Shown here: positions 32,376 to 44,878 of the stretch, in pieces
Layout of the letters: each line of letters begins with the position of its first letter
Numbering within the stretch: the first letter of the stretch is position 1
Source of the DNA: Papaver somniferum
Lineage: Eukaryota > Streptophyta > Magnoliopsida > Ranunculales > Papaveraceae
NCBI RefSeq assembly: GCF_003573695.1
Contig: NC_039363.1
Span: 153,166,406-153,230,405 of the forward strand
DNA: 64,000 nt
Reading direction: 5' to 3'
Made by a program: the position numbers and the translations under genes
Notes under the pieces: generated by a model
What the model was told of the DNA's origin: nothing
Databases searched by the model: none
What the model saw: the letters and a program-made list of their open reading frames with translations, nothing else

Positions 32376-35300
32376 TGTAGATAGGGAAAAACGATTTGCT
32401 GGTTTTTTGGGGGATGGAGAGACGGACGTGTGGACGCATGCTCCTCCACTAAACAAACTTCCTATCCTCAAACAGATGCACTGCACCGGAGTGCTTTGAG
32501 TTCAAGAGATCAATCTGTAGGACTCCGACCTAAACCAAGACAATGGACATTCAGGAGTCACTTCGGTCACAAAGAGGGAAGAGGGTTGATATGTAGGAGG
32601 GAAGCTGAGAAATGTGCGAGATCAATGACGATCAAGGATTGTGAATGTGTTTAAGGTTTCTGCAAGTTTTCTGCGAACTGTTGAGTTCGAATAAGTTATG
32701 GTTGATTGATTGAATTCTTGAGAGTGATTGCTCAGATCAGAATTCTTCTTGTTGTTTAATCATGGATTCAGAGACTTATTTATATTGCCAGAATAGTAGA
32801 CACATTGATCTCCATTAAGTGTGACGGTTACTCGAGTGAAAGAGTGGTAAAGTGGGAAATAGTGGTTTAGCCAGTTCCAGGTCGTATGGAGACTTGATTG
32901 ATTGTCCACCCACTATTTTACTAACTCCCTCAACTGCTTGCACGACTTAGTCACACTTCTCATTCGTGGATGAACACACGTGTCGTAGGCCGCCAGACCA
33001 AATCCCTAATTGATATCCCCCATGTGACGTGATTGATGTCTCACGAACGTGGAGTCTGCAACGCAAACGTGTATTTGATTAGTAAATTGTTGACTTGATT
33101 AGATGATGAGTCTAAATATTGTTCAGTTGAGCATGATTGCTGAATACTCTAGGATTCATGAATTGAACATGTCTGCTGGGACGTATAATGATGTTGATAG
33201 TTGAGCAACTATTGATAAGTTACTGAATATTGATAGTTGAATCAAGATTCGAGCATCTGAGCAAGTATTGCTTATTCGATGAATTACTGAATATTGATAG
33301 TTGAATCAATATTCGAGCATCTAAGCAAGTATTGCTCATTCGATAAATTAGTGAATATTGATAGTTGAATCAATATTCGAGCATCTTAGCAAGTATTGCT
33401 TATTCGATGAGTTAATGGTAGCATGACCAAATAAAATATTAATTAAAATATTGGTAGCTGGACTGAATATTATATAATTAATCTGTATGTTGATTGCTGG
33501 ATCAACATAAAATTGTTAGTGTTTGAACTCGCTCAGAATTATGATTTGCAGAGCATTTGTTCGAAACCCTAATTTTTGATCAATGATGATTTACTGAAAA
33601 TAAGTCACCAAGTGAAGGAGGGACTGGATACATGGGATGATGGTCGATCATGTAGCGCCCAAGTGCTCGAGTGAGCACGCACCAAAGTCCTTTGTTGACC
33701 AGTAGGTGAAAGGATGATCAAATGTTGGTTCAATCATTTATTAAAATATTGCTCAAGTGAGTTTTAGGTGGTAAAACCTAGTTATGAAGAGATGAAGGAC
33801 CTACCAAGGAGTCCTGGGACTGGCCTTTGTGGTTGTGGGACCGTCTAACGGTCGGTTGAGCGAGTCCCAAGTTGGTTGGAGAGAGTTTGGACCCAATATG
33901 AGCAATTGAGAGCAAATTAGGTCAAAATTATGAGATATGTGGGACCGTCTCCTTGCAAGACTTAGGGTCGGCATTGGTTGGTCAAGTTAGCATGCACGTG
34001 TCACCATGATGTGTATGTCTCAGTCCTGAGAGTTTTGGTATTTTATGGCGCGCGTTTGAGCAATATTTTGGATTTTCCGAAGAGTTTGATCTTGACTTAA
34101 ACTCTCGATTTTGCTCGAATGAGCGAGTAGATCTTTGCTCGTACGACCAATATTTTGATAATATTAAAATAATAATAGTTTAATACTTGACGTGAATATC
34201 CTAGTCGGTCATGTGACCATTTGACATTTTGGCTCTTTCATGGTTTGAGCAATATTTGAGAAAATACTGAAAAACTAGGGTTTACGCTCAAACGATGGAG
34301 TTCCATGAGATGATGGAAATAATAATATGAAAAAATAAGGGATTGTAAGGTGCGGGACCAGCCACGGCTAGGGCCTGGCCGTCTGTCTAGGTGGCCCGGT
34401 CCCATGACACCTTTCCCTATTTTTGTTCGATGAAAGTATGGAGAAACGAAGAGTTTCGCTCAAACAAGGGAGTTCGCTCAAATGAAGGAATCTTCATGAG
34501 ATGAGGAAAATAATAAATTAAAGTAAAATAAATTAACGGGATAGAGGGACCGGCCACAGCGGCATGGACGGCCGGCAGGTGGGCCGCTCCCACGCCTCTT
34601 GCTTATTTTATTTAATATTATTATTTTCCTTCATAAGCTGCTCGATCGTCCATATTTTCGAATGCTCGTTCATCCGTTCGGGTGTTCATTCGTGCATTAT
34701 TGTCAAGTACGCTTGCACCATTTCCTCGGGGCTTACTCGGTGATGATTCGGACCCCCGATTGTTGAATACTTATTACTAATTCATGAAATTCAGCTGAGA
34801 ATGATTCACAAAACGGAGTAATAAAATGAGTTGAGTATCTATTACTAATCTATGGAATCCAGCTGGGGATTCAGGAAATAGAGTAATGTCATAAAATGGT
34901 TATCTATTATTAAGCCATGAAATCCAGCTGAGGATCAGCCATGGAACGGAGTAATGAGATATAATAGATTATTTCTAGCAATTCAGTTGATGAATGACAA
35001 GCTAGAATTGATCTATTTGCAAAATCGAGATATGAGATAATTGAAGCATCATACTCGTTCTGAGGGGGTGTATAGTCATGGAACAACGAGAGGCGTGACG
35101 TCCTGAAGGCGTTAATCTCTCTAACAAAAATTATGTCTAGGGAACCACCCAATCATCAAGATTCTATACACGGTCTCTCTATGTAGTCAGGGAACAGCGT
35201 GCAGCGTGACGTCCTGAAGGCCTCTAACAAACATTATATCTAGGGAACCGCCCAATCACTAAGATTCTATGTAGAGGTGATGATGAAATATGTGAAGCAT

Positions 35301-35496
35301 CGAACGCTCAGCTGGGAGGCCTTTCGAGAAATATATTCATCATAGCTCTGAGAGGAATGTTCACTTAGTCAGAGATCGTGAAACGGTTCATGGATCATAA
35401 AATATGAATCGTCACATACATTCCTGAAGCCGGGTCAGAAACATGCAGTATCATGATTTTACGATTTTAGTCCTTGACGAAAATCCACCATCAATA
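32376..35496 (-). repeat. Element E 3' LTR
   Basis: On the plus strand it runs TGTAGATAGGG...CCATCAATA. The minus-strand start is TATTGATGG instead of TGTTGATGG, one change. It carries three full 64-bp units (33220-33415) against five in the other LTR, and a TATA box in reverse near 32779. Confidence 0.88.
33220..33415 (-). repeat. 64-bp array, E 3' LTR (three units)
   Basis: Units of TTACTGAATATTGATAGTTG.. to ..TATTGCTTATTCGATGA with the 10-bp inverted repeat. Confidence 0.85.
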
Positions 35497-35514
35497 TTAA
35501 GTCCCCTGCTTAGT
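35497..35514 (-). other. Element E polypurine tract
   Basis: Minus strand ACTAAGCAGGGGACTTAA directly before the 3' LTR start at 35496. Confidence 0.75.
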
Positions 35515-38175
35515 GAGGGACAATAATGTTTCGCAGTAAGCACTAGATGGTGATTTTCCAGTAGACGAGATAAGTAGTTGAACTTAGTCGTACAAAGGCA
35601 TTTTCAAAATCCCTGATTTGCTCCAATGATGTCATTTTCATCTCGTGAGTACGGAGAGAAGAGGCACTGCTGATTTGGACGGTCTGACGTCTAGTTTTGG
35701 TCGATTTAGCGTTCGAATAAATCCTTGTTTTAGACGTTTGTTCGTTTGTTAGTTTAAGAAACAAACAATTATCCCTAGCATAAGAGAGATTTCTAAGTAG
35801 ACCTGCGTCTAATGATAAAATTTTGTCTATGAGCTTTTACGAAAACCAAAATTTTATTTTTTAAATATGTGAGATTTCACAAAATGGAATAAACTCTCAT
35901 TTCAAAGGTGGACGTACGAGAGAAAAGTTTTTTTTTTTAATAGATGTGCGTCTGTTAGTAACAAAATTTTATTTACGAGCTTTCATGATTTTTTTTTTTA
36001 TCTTCGAGCTTTCAGAAATTTTTGAAAATATACTCTCGTTTCAAAGACAGATGCTGGCGCGAGGGAGCAAATATATATATATATTCAAATTTATGTGAGT
36101 TTCACGTTAAATATATATATATATATATATTGTAAAATTAGTGTTTTGATTTTGAACAACTGTTTAAAGTAGACAATTATACATGGTGAAATAATGTATG
36201 TATGTGAGTTTTCACAATTGTAGAATGGATGTCTGGCCAATTTTTTGAAAAACCAGTGGATGTTAAAAATTCACGTGGGTTGATCACGGTTTTATGAAAA
36301 TCAAGTCATGATTTTGAATAATAAATTTTGCTCGTCTTTGCTTGAAGGAACGAGCAAGTTTTCGAAATTCTGACATTATAATCACTACAGCTAGTGAAAT
36401 TGTAAATAGGTAAGAGTTGGATTGTTACCGTTTTTGTTGTGTGTTTGTTATTGGCATATCCATGACTCCATGTCTTTCGCCTCATATAATATTGACTTCC
36501 AGTTACAACCACCCTTCTGGCTCTTCCAGGGAACCTTCCAGAAATATCAAGTCAAAGATGAAGACTTCTGCAGATGCTCATGCCGAGGTGAATCAAACTT
36601 TCAGAGATGCTGGAAAGATGATACATGGTATATCTCCCGATTATCTGGGAGTCATCCGTGGTGGAATCAACGCTTTCTTACCTTAGTGGATGCAGAAGAG
36701 AAGCAGACTGAAAAGGAAAGCTGGAGATGAAAGGCTTGTAGCTTATCAGCAAAACGGCACCGGATTTAGCAAGTGAGACTAGCGGCTGAAGATGAAGTCC
36801 GATCTCGCGCGGAAAGCTTAGCTTCTGATTTAGATGTAGATGAATGAATAATTTTGTTATAATTCGTCATCAGAAAATTCAGAAGTTAGGTCTTCATTCA
36901 AAATGTTGTAGAATCTTCATCCGATGTCGGATTTTCGTAATCTACCCATGTTTCTTCATCCTCAGAAAATTTCCAAGATTTAATAGAGAAGCTTTTCGGC
37001 TTTTGATCACGTTTAGGGGACGAAATATACGAAACAGTAAACTTCCAGGAGGTTTTCAGAAAATTTTCAGCTGTCATGTAGTCCAAAGCTTTGGCCACAT
37101 CTTTTTGCTCTTTTATCCAATTGCTGTAAATTTTGGATATGTTGTAGAGGACATCCATATGAATAGAATGACATATCATTCAACCTTATATTGCTTAAAA
37201 ATTGCTCCCATATCGTAGTTTTGTACAGGGTAGTGTAAAATCACTTCAGACAGGCTTGCTGTAAAACGTCTCTTTTATGTCGTTAGACTATTTGCTTGTG
37301 TATTGGACGCTCGATGAAGGATTTCAATGACATTGATCAATTTTCAACCTTAACCCCTTGGTTGATACATGAGCCTGGTGTTTGCAGTACCATTTTTTTG
37401 TTTCTGTCAGTCGTAGAAGCATCACTTCTGAAACCCTGGTCACGGGACCATAACTGAGGTTTCTCTCAAGGGGGGATGATGTAACGACCATGGTTGCATG
37501 TCCCTGTGGTAGCATTCCTTTTAAGATGAATGATTATCACAGGCGAGTCCGACACCACGGGTCTTGGACTGTGAAACTGATCGTCATGATCAGTAGACCG
37601 TCAATCTCTAGTATTTTGTTAAATCTTTCCCTTTCGTTTTTCCTTCTTCTGGAAAGACCTAGATAGAGTACCCAGGTACAAAAACTTGATGTAAAGACCT
37701 AGGTGGTCGATTTTTTAGGTAACTTGATGAAGGACTTAGTGGAAGGACCTGGTGGACATCGATCGACTGTGGAGGTTATGAATCCCGTCTAAGAATTACC
37801 GCTTGCATGTTGTATGCTCCGGAAGCTATATGAACCTCATACGACGTCAGAATTCGGTTATTGGGCCTAAATTTTGAATCTAAGAGACTGAGGAATCATA
37901 CGAAAAAAAAATCCTTCAGTTTGAAGATGTCTAGGGCAGTCAATGACGCATTCACATTCATAACTTGTAATCCCGTGCAAATTTTCAGATTCCATAAACC
38001 TGAATGTGGAAACCATATCTTTCTACTCATATGTACGATTGATGTCCCTTTTGGTATGTTGTAGCATAGACATAGACGAATATCTTTCGTTGAGGAAGCA
38101 TCATCCCATTCTTCACGCATTGGCACGTTTTTGTAAATCCATGGCTTGAAGCATGTTGTATTTCATTTGCAGATG
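35515..38175 (+). pseudogene. Element E: decayed counterpart of the antisense PMD gene, upstream part
   Basis: About 36845-37085 on the plus strand is clearly similar to the minus strand of D at about 61720-61950, which lies in the longest intron of the PMD gene: shared 'tgtagaatcttc.tccgatgt.ggattttcg..atctacccatgt' and 'cgaaacagtaaacttccaggag'. The segment before it (36540-36830) holds broken open frames (for example 36417-36686) and a CAAGTGAG donor-like site near 36770. No PMD motif is recognisable. (AT)n runs lie at 36070-36084 and 36110-36131. The rest, including 37100-38175, shows nothing I can identify. Confidence 0.4.
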
Positions 38176-39736
38176 TGATAGATTTTGTGTCCGATTTGTC
38201 TCGATTCTATATATTGTTAGGGCTCATTTTTGTACTTATTATGGTGTTTTGTTTATTTGTAGGTATTTTTGGCCAATAAACATTTTTGGAAAAAATTGGC
38301 TCAAAAAGTTGTCGGAAAGCACCCGGAGGACATTTGCTATTCGGACTCTCACTTTGGATAAGGGGTAACCTAATTACTAAGGGGTATCCCCTTTCCAGGC
38401 AGTTGCTAATCGCACCCCTACCCTGGATAAGGGGCAACCATCTTCAACATTTCAAAAACCAGGTTTTGGCGGGAAAATAGGTGCAGTGAAGAACAGTTTT
38501 GGCAATCGTGATTTGGAGGAGTTTGAGGTCGATTAAACCTCTGATTTTCATAGGATAGACTCCTTATGGGTCTAGGAATCTGATATGGGTGTTTAAATCG
38601 ATTAGACTGGGCTCAATCGACGAATTTTTCTCACAACAGAAAATACGGAAAGTCACGTGTGTGACCTGTTTTAGGGAATTTTAGAGAGATTAAAGTGATG
38701 TAAACTTTCCCAAAGATTTTTATCTATCTAAGGAAGAGTTTAGAATAAAAAGGAAAGCTCAGAAACGCGTAGAAATTCTAGAACAAGAAATTGCCGCAAC
38801 TTGGCCGTGAAGAGAAGGAAAGAGATTTTGGAAGATTTGTGAGAGATTTAATCAGTATTTTTGATATAAATAGATGTCTTGGGTCATATAGAAGAGGTTT
38901 CGAGAGTTTGGGAACCTAAGGAGAGCCAAAGAAGAAGAAATCAGAGCTTTACCAAACTCTGTTTCTATTTCTGCTGCTGCTGAAGAAGAAGAACGTGAAG
39001 AACATTGACGCACGGTAAACAGTCGCAGAACAGTGTCGTTGTTTAATAGCTGAAGAACATTAAGCTGTGCAGGGCAGTCGTATTTTAGGGTCTTAAAATC
39101 AGCGACAAAGCAACAGTTTTTCTGTAACAGTTCAATTATAACAGCTGTTTTGCAACACCAATACATTGTTGCAAACAGTCTGTGTTATTACTTTTCACTC
39201 TTCTAATCATCTTTTGAGCAACAAACACATATTTTGAGATCATGATTAATATGAGGAGCTAAACCCCATTGCTGAGGCGATAGAGGAAGCTATTTTTCCA
39301 ACAAAAAGTGGTATATTCTATTTTATCTTTTTATTTGCAATAATTATATGATTATTTGCCTTGAACTATTATTGAATATGATTTTTATTTGAGTGATTGT
39401 GATCTATTTTGATGGAGTATGCTTAGTTTTAAGACTTTTGATGCTTCATACTTGGTATTTACAATTATTACTTTTGAAAATCTACTTGTTGCAATATTTT
39501 AGAATCAAATTAAATAAGAAAATTGCATAAATATAAGTATTGGTTTAATCACTTTGAACTTGGAAAATAGTGGAATCTTAGCCTCAGTGTTTCTTTTAGT
39601 ATTGATATCATCTTTGATTGAGTTTGCTATAATTTTTAGTGAGTTTTCTATTTTAATATTAGAATTTAAGTCTAATTAATATCCTTCACAAGTCTGAGAA
39701 TCGAACCACTTTTACCACTATCTACAAATCAAATCA
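38176..39736 (+). repeat. Element B 5' LTR
   Basis: TGATAGATTTTGTGTC...AATCA, 1.56 kb. Five bases (CACAT) present in the 3' LTR start are missing here. Confidence 0.92.
38865..38872 (+). promoter_or_regulatory. LTR TATA box, element B
   Basis: TATAAATA in TTGATATAAATAGATG. Repeated in the 3' LTR at about 48171. Confidence 0.65.
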
Positions 39737-39741
39737 ATTTT

Positions 39742-39760
39742 TGGCGCCGCCGACGCGGAC
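39742..39760 (+). other. Element B primer-binding site
   Basis: TGGCGCCGCCGACGCGGAC, identical to that of element A. Confidence 0.8.
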
Positions 39761-40825
39761 TTATTTTTAGGGTTTTAGATTTATTTATTTTTATTTATTT
39801 TTGTTCTTTTTTTTATGTTTTTGGGTATTTATCTTGTCTCTACAGGTTCTGGATCATAAAGAAAATTGAGCCAAGGAGTTTGGTGATTTCATAAAGACAT
39901 GGAGCTAAAGATTAAAGCAAAAAGAACAGAAAGAAGACAATTTTATTTTAGACAATTTTAGTTTAGGGTTTGTTTATTTTATTTAAAAAAAAACTGTATT
40001 AGGGTTTATTATTTTTGTAATTTTGCTTTATTTTTTTGGACTTTTGGACTTTTGGACTTTGGGACATTATTTTTTTTATTACCCTACGGAAGGGTACTTT
40101 AAATATAAACCGTTTGCAGAGAAGGAGGACAATTACGATATTGTCTCTGCACCTTGGGTTCGTACACTAGACATCGGAGTCAGTGGCCCGAGTCGACTAC
40201 AACCGATTCATCCCCCGTCTGGAACGGGAGGTAAGATTCTAAACACTCGCGAATCCCCTGTCAACGAGTTAATGGACTCCTTCGTATGCATATATGTTGA
40301 GGACTGAATATGGACGTTTATTTTTCTAGTAAAGGGCAAGGCCTGGCCATACAAGATAAGGGTTCGGATTTCATCACCGTTCTCTTCTTGCCCACTTTAG
40401 GAACACGTAACCTACGCGAACCTAAACCTAAAATTTTGACTAGAACGAAATCGATAGGGTAACGAGCTTAACAGGAAAGTCATTCGACAAATATTGGTTA
40501 CTATTCTAAGCATACTTCGAAGTTCTTGAAGGTTTCTGTAAGTTGAATGCGTGACTGCACCGCCTTGTAATACTGGTGAGGCCTTGGGTATCAAAGCTCC
40601 ACCGAGCTTCCCTCGCCTCTATTCAACTTACGTTAACTCGAATTGATTCCAGAGGGGTTTGCTTAAATTGTAACGAATTCCTGTTCGAAGGATTAGAAGC
40701 TGGTCTAGAAACAATCTAAGTGGAGCAATCATGATATTTTTTTTGCTAGAAATCAATAGGTTTGACTTGGTTGAGTCGGCCTTGTCTGTGTTTGCTTACC
40801 CTTCCAATTTAGAAAATTTTATTGT
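39761..40825 (+). other. Element B untranslated leader
   Basis: Non-coding, colinear with the leader of element A, including the conserved 'ccccgtctggaacgggaggtaag' block near 40214. Confidence 0.65.
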
Positions 40826-42740
40826 ATGCCTGAACGTAAAAGAGACGCACTAGGTAGATTTGTTAAAGAGAAACCTAGTAGTTCAAAGCGTCTCGATTAC
40901 CTTAATCTAGAAAATCCGACTTTTGAAGAGTCTGTTTTTGAACGTCCTTTGACTGAGGAGAGAATCCATGTTGCTCCGATAGCGCCAGAAATGGCAACTT
41001 TGAAAGATTTGTTGAATCCAACTAGGACTACCCGTCCTTCGTGTATTAAGTTAGCTGAAACGGAGGCACCATACGAACTGAAACCTGGGACCTTACAGAT
41101 GCTCCCAATCTTTTTAGGGAAAGAAAATGAAAACCCTTATTACCATGTTAGGGATTTTGAGGAAATTTATAGTACTCTAAGAATTAGAGGCTTAGATGAT
41201 GATGCTTTGAAACTTAGGTTATTCTCATTTCCCTGAAAGATAAGGCCAAGTCGTGGATGTATAGTTTGGACTCCGAGTCAATTGAGACATATGAACAACT
41301 TACATCTGCCTTTTTCAATAAGTTTTTCCCTAGGCACAAAACATCGTCTATTAGGACGCAAATATGCACATTTTCACAACAAGAGGGAGAATCTTTATAT
41401 GGGTATTTGGAAAGATTCAATGATTTATTATCCCAGTGTCCTCATCATGGTTTAGAAAAGGTTAGGCTAGTTCAGATCCTTTATGAGGGTTTAGATTATT
41501 CCACAACGACCATGGTTGAGTCTCTATGCACTGGTGGATTTGAAAACCAAACTGTTGATGTGGCGATGAAATTTTTTAATGAAATCGCCGAAAAAACCCA
41601 GCAATGGGAAAATAGTAGGGCACCCCAGAAAACAATTCTTTTAAGTAGAGGAAACGTTAATAGGGTAGAAGGAGTCTATGAATCAGATGCCAAAATTGCT
41701 TATATAGCAAAAAGGTTAGAAGCCTTAGAAGTGGGCCAGACTAGTGGTAGAGTGGAGCCTTTTTGGGAAGGCCAGAATATTGAAGAGCAGGCCAATGCTC
41801 TTTATAATAACACTAGATTTGATAACCGTCAAAAGATTGACCCATATTCAGAAACCTTTCGTGGTTGGAGAAACCATCCGAACCTTTCGTGGTCTAAGGG
41901 CTAAAGTCAAGGTCAGTTTAGTAATTCTAATGCTCCCTCAGGTTTTGGCTATACTAAGAATCCTTAAGGACTAGCTCAGTTTCAGAATCAGTCAGATAAG
42001 AAAATCCTAAGTTTAGAGGAATCTCTCGCCTTGTTAACTCAGCAAACTGCAAAATTCCAGTTATCTGTAGAACAGAGTCTACAAGCTAGTAACAGGATAG
42101 GACAAGAAAACAGTCAGGCTAATTCCGAGTTAAAAACCCAGGTTGGTCTGATAAGTGATTCTTTGAGAGAAAAAGGTAAGTTTCCTAGTCAAACACAACC
42201 CAACCCTAGAGGAGTTCATGAATTAGGTGCAAAACCATCGAATCAATTGAATGTTGTTAGAACCCTTAGAAGTGGTAGAGTTGTAGACAATAAGGTAACC
42301 ATGCCCGATAGTGAACATACTGTAGTTCACCCCTCAGGATCTCACCTCTCAGGACCAGTAGCTGAAGAGACTGATAAAGTTTCTGATGATGTGAATTCGG
42401 TTCCTGAAAGGTCTGATTTTAGGCCTAGAGCCCCATTTCCTCAGCTATTAGTACCAACAAAGAAGGAATCGAACTTTAATGACATAGTGGAGGTTTTTAA
42501 GCAAGTTACCATAAACCTTCCCTTATTAGATGCAATTAGGCAAATTCCTGCTTATGCCAAGTTCCTTAAGGATATGTGTACGCGAAAGCGAAAACTTAGC
42601 GTCCATAAGAAAGCCTTTTTAGCTAGTCACGTAAGTTCAATCATTCAGAACACACACACAACTCCAAAGTACAAAGACCCAGGTTCTCCTACCATTGCTT
42701 GCACAATAGGTAACTTCCGGGTAGAAAAACTTTACTTGAC
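40826..42740 (+). pseudogene. Element B gag
   Basis: The ATG at 40826 begins a basic, serine-rich N-terminus (RDALGRFVKEKPSSS). The capsid-like domain follows after a frameshift near 41230: SWMYSL, then EQLTSAFFNKFFP...FSQQEGESLYGYLERFNDLLSQCPHHG (about 41280-41455), the Retrotrans_gag pattern. In-frame TAA codons lie at 41902-41904 and 41965-41967, then the frame stays open to 42744. The tail (42031-42700) is glutamine- and serine-rich and leads into protease. No CCHC zinc knuckle is visible, as is common in Athila. Gag would form the particle and bind element RNA. Confidence 0.85.
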
Positions 42741-43524
42741 TTAGGAGCCAGTGTGAACTTACTGCCATTCCATGTATACTTACAGCTAGGACTTGGTGAA
42801 ATGAAACCTACTCAGATGACACTGCATGCAGTTAGCTGATAGGTCTGTTAAAATCCCTCGAGGTGTTATCGAGGATGTTCTTATTGAGGTCGACAAGTTT
42901 ATTTATCCAGTGGATTTCGTGGTCCTAGATACCCAACCTGTCCCTGACCCAGAGAACCAGATACCTGTGATTTTAGGTCGCCCATTTTTAGCTACGTCTA
43001 ATGCGATCATTAACTGTCGAAATGGTGTGATGAGTTTATCTTTTGGTAATATGACTATGGAGATGAACATTTTTAATGTCAGTAAGCAACCTCATGAGCT
43101 AGATGACACATGTGTTGAGGAGGTGAACATGATAGAAGCCTTAGTTCAGGAGTCATTACCAAACATCTTGTCTGAAGACCCATTAGAAAGTTGTCTATCC
43201 CATTTTGGTTTAGATTTTGACGACGATAGCACTATTGAACAGGTGAATGCTCTATTAGATTCTACCCCTGTGTTAGACACTGATAGATGGAAAGCTAGGT
43301 TCGAACCGTTACCAGTTTCTGAGACTACCCTAATTCCTTCTTTAGAAGAGCCCCCAAAGTTGGACCTTAAACCACTACCCGATACTCTAAAGTATGTGTT
43401 TTTAGGCCCATCTGAGACTTTACCTGTGATTGTAGCTTCCAATTTGGATAGTGATCAGGAAAGTAGGCTAGTAAATGTACTTCAAGACAATAAGGAAGCT
43501 TTAGGGTGGACTATAGAACATTAA
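42700..43524 (+). pseudogene. Element B protease and linker
   Basis: Retropepsin-type aspartic protease that would cut the gag-pol polyprotein. The active-site region is LLDLGASVNLLP, with the catalytic Asp codon at 42738-42740, in a frame different from the flanking sequence; frameshifts lie near 42730 and 42825. The Asp-Leu-Gly-Ala form (instead of DSGA or DTGA) is usual in this lineage. Downstream, LADRSVKIPRGVIEDVLIEV and VILGRPFLAT (about 42826-43000) are the expected flap and C-terminal motifs. The rest is an acidic linker to reverse transcriptase, ending at TAA 43522-43524 through another frameshift near 43518. Confidence 0.85.
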
Positions 43525-44878
43525 GGGTATAAGTCCTACTGTGTGTATGCATCAGATTCATTTAGAGGAAGACTCCAAACCTTCTAGGGAGATGCAACGT
43601 CGACTGAACCCTAACATGAAAGAGGTAGTTCGAAAAGAGGTGCTTAAGTTGTTAGATGCGGGTATTATTTACCCAATTTCAGACAGTAAGTGGGTCAGCC
43701 CTGTTCAGGTTGTCCCCAAGAAATCAGGTATCACTGTAGTCCAGAATGATAATAATGAATTAATCCCAACCCGAGTGACCACGGGATGGCGTGTGTGTAT
43801 TGACTATAGGAAATTGAACAAGGTCACAAGGAAGGATCACTTTCCCCTTCCTTTTATCGACCAAATGCTAGAGCGATTAGCTGGACATAGTCACTATTGC
43901 TTCTTAGATGGCTACTCCGGTTATAATCAGATCGTTATTGCCCCAGAAGACCAAGAGAAAACCACTTTTACCTGTCCCTTTGGTACCTTTGCGTATAGAC
44001 GCATGCCTTTCGGGCTATGTAATGCCCCTGCAACTTTTCAGCGTTGTATGATGAGCATATTTTCTGATATGGTAGAACGGTTCTTAGAGGTCTTTATGGA
44101 TGATTTTTCAGTGTTTGGTTCATCTTTCGATGAGTGCTTGCATCATTTGACATTAGTGTTGACTAGGTGTAAGGAAAAAAATTTAGTGCTTAATTGGGAA
44201 AAATGCCATTTCATGGTTAAATCAGGAATTGTATTAGGGCACATCGTCTCTTCAAAGGGTATAGAGGTAGACAAAGCCAAAGTTGACCTTATTAAGACTT
44301 TACAGGTCCCAAAAACCGTAAAAGATATTAGGTCATTCCTAGGGCATGCAGGTTTTTACCGTCGATTCATTAAGGATTTTAGCTTGATTTCTAGACCTCT
44401 TTGCAATTTGCTTGCAAAAGATGTTAAGTTTGTCTTTGATGATGCTTGTTTAGAGGCTTTTGAGAAGCTTAAAACTTTACTCACTACTGCCCCGATAGTC
44501 CAGGCACCTAACTGGAACCTACCCTTTGAGATTATGTGTGATTCTTCAGATTATGCTATAGGCGTCGTTTTAGGACAACGAGAAAACAAATTACTTCATG
44601 TGATTTATTATGCTAGCAAAACTCTGAATGATGCCCAAATGAACTACACAACTACCGAGAAGGAACTTTTAGCCATCGTGTTTGCCTTGGATAAGTTTAG
44701 GTCCTACCTATTAGGTTCTAAGATCATAATCTATACAGATCATGCTGCTTTGAAATACCTTTTATCTAAGAAGGATACCAAACCTAGATTGATTAGATGG
44801 ATCCTATTGTTACAGGAATTTTCCCCAGACATTAGAGACAAAAAGGGTGCAGAAAATAGTAGCAGATCACTTGTCTAG
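43518..44878 (+). pseudogene. Element B reverse transcriptase and RNase H
   Basis: The longest intact frame of the element (445 codons from 43541). Reverse transcriptase motifs in order: [47 protein letters not shown], and the catalytic FMDDFSV box (the two Asp codons at 44099-44104). Then [17 protein letters not shown] and the tether. RNase H starts near 44500 ([44 protein letters not shown]). It copies element RNA into DNA and removes the RNA. A frameshift near 44850 separates it from integrase. All catalytic acidic residues I can place are present. Confidence 0.92.

Noticed and set aside
32430..32654. 74-codon frame in the E 3' LTR
   Set aside because: The matching part of the E 5' LTR does not keep the frame; it is LTR sequence.
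36898..37179. 93-codon minus-strand frame in element E as a sense-strand protein
   Set aside because: The homologous stretch in D has stops in the corresponding frame and lies in an intron of the antisense gene, so coding conservation is not supported.
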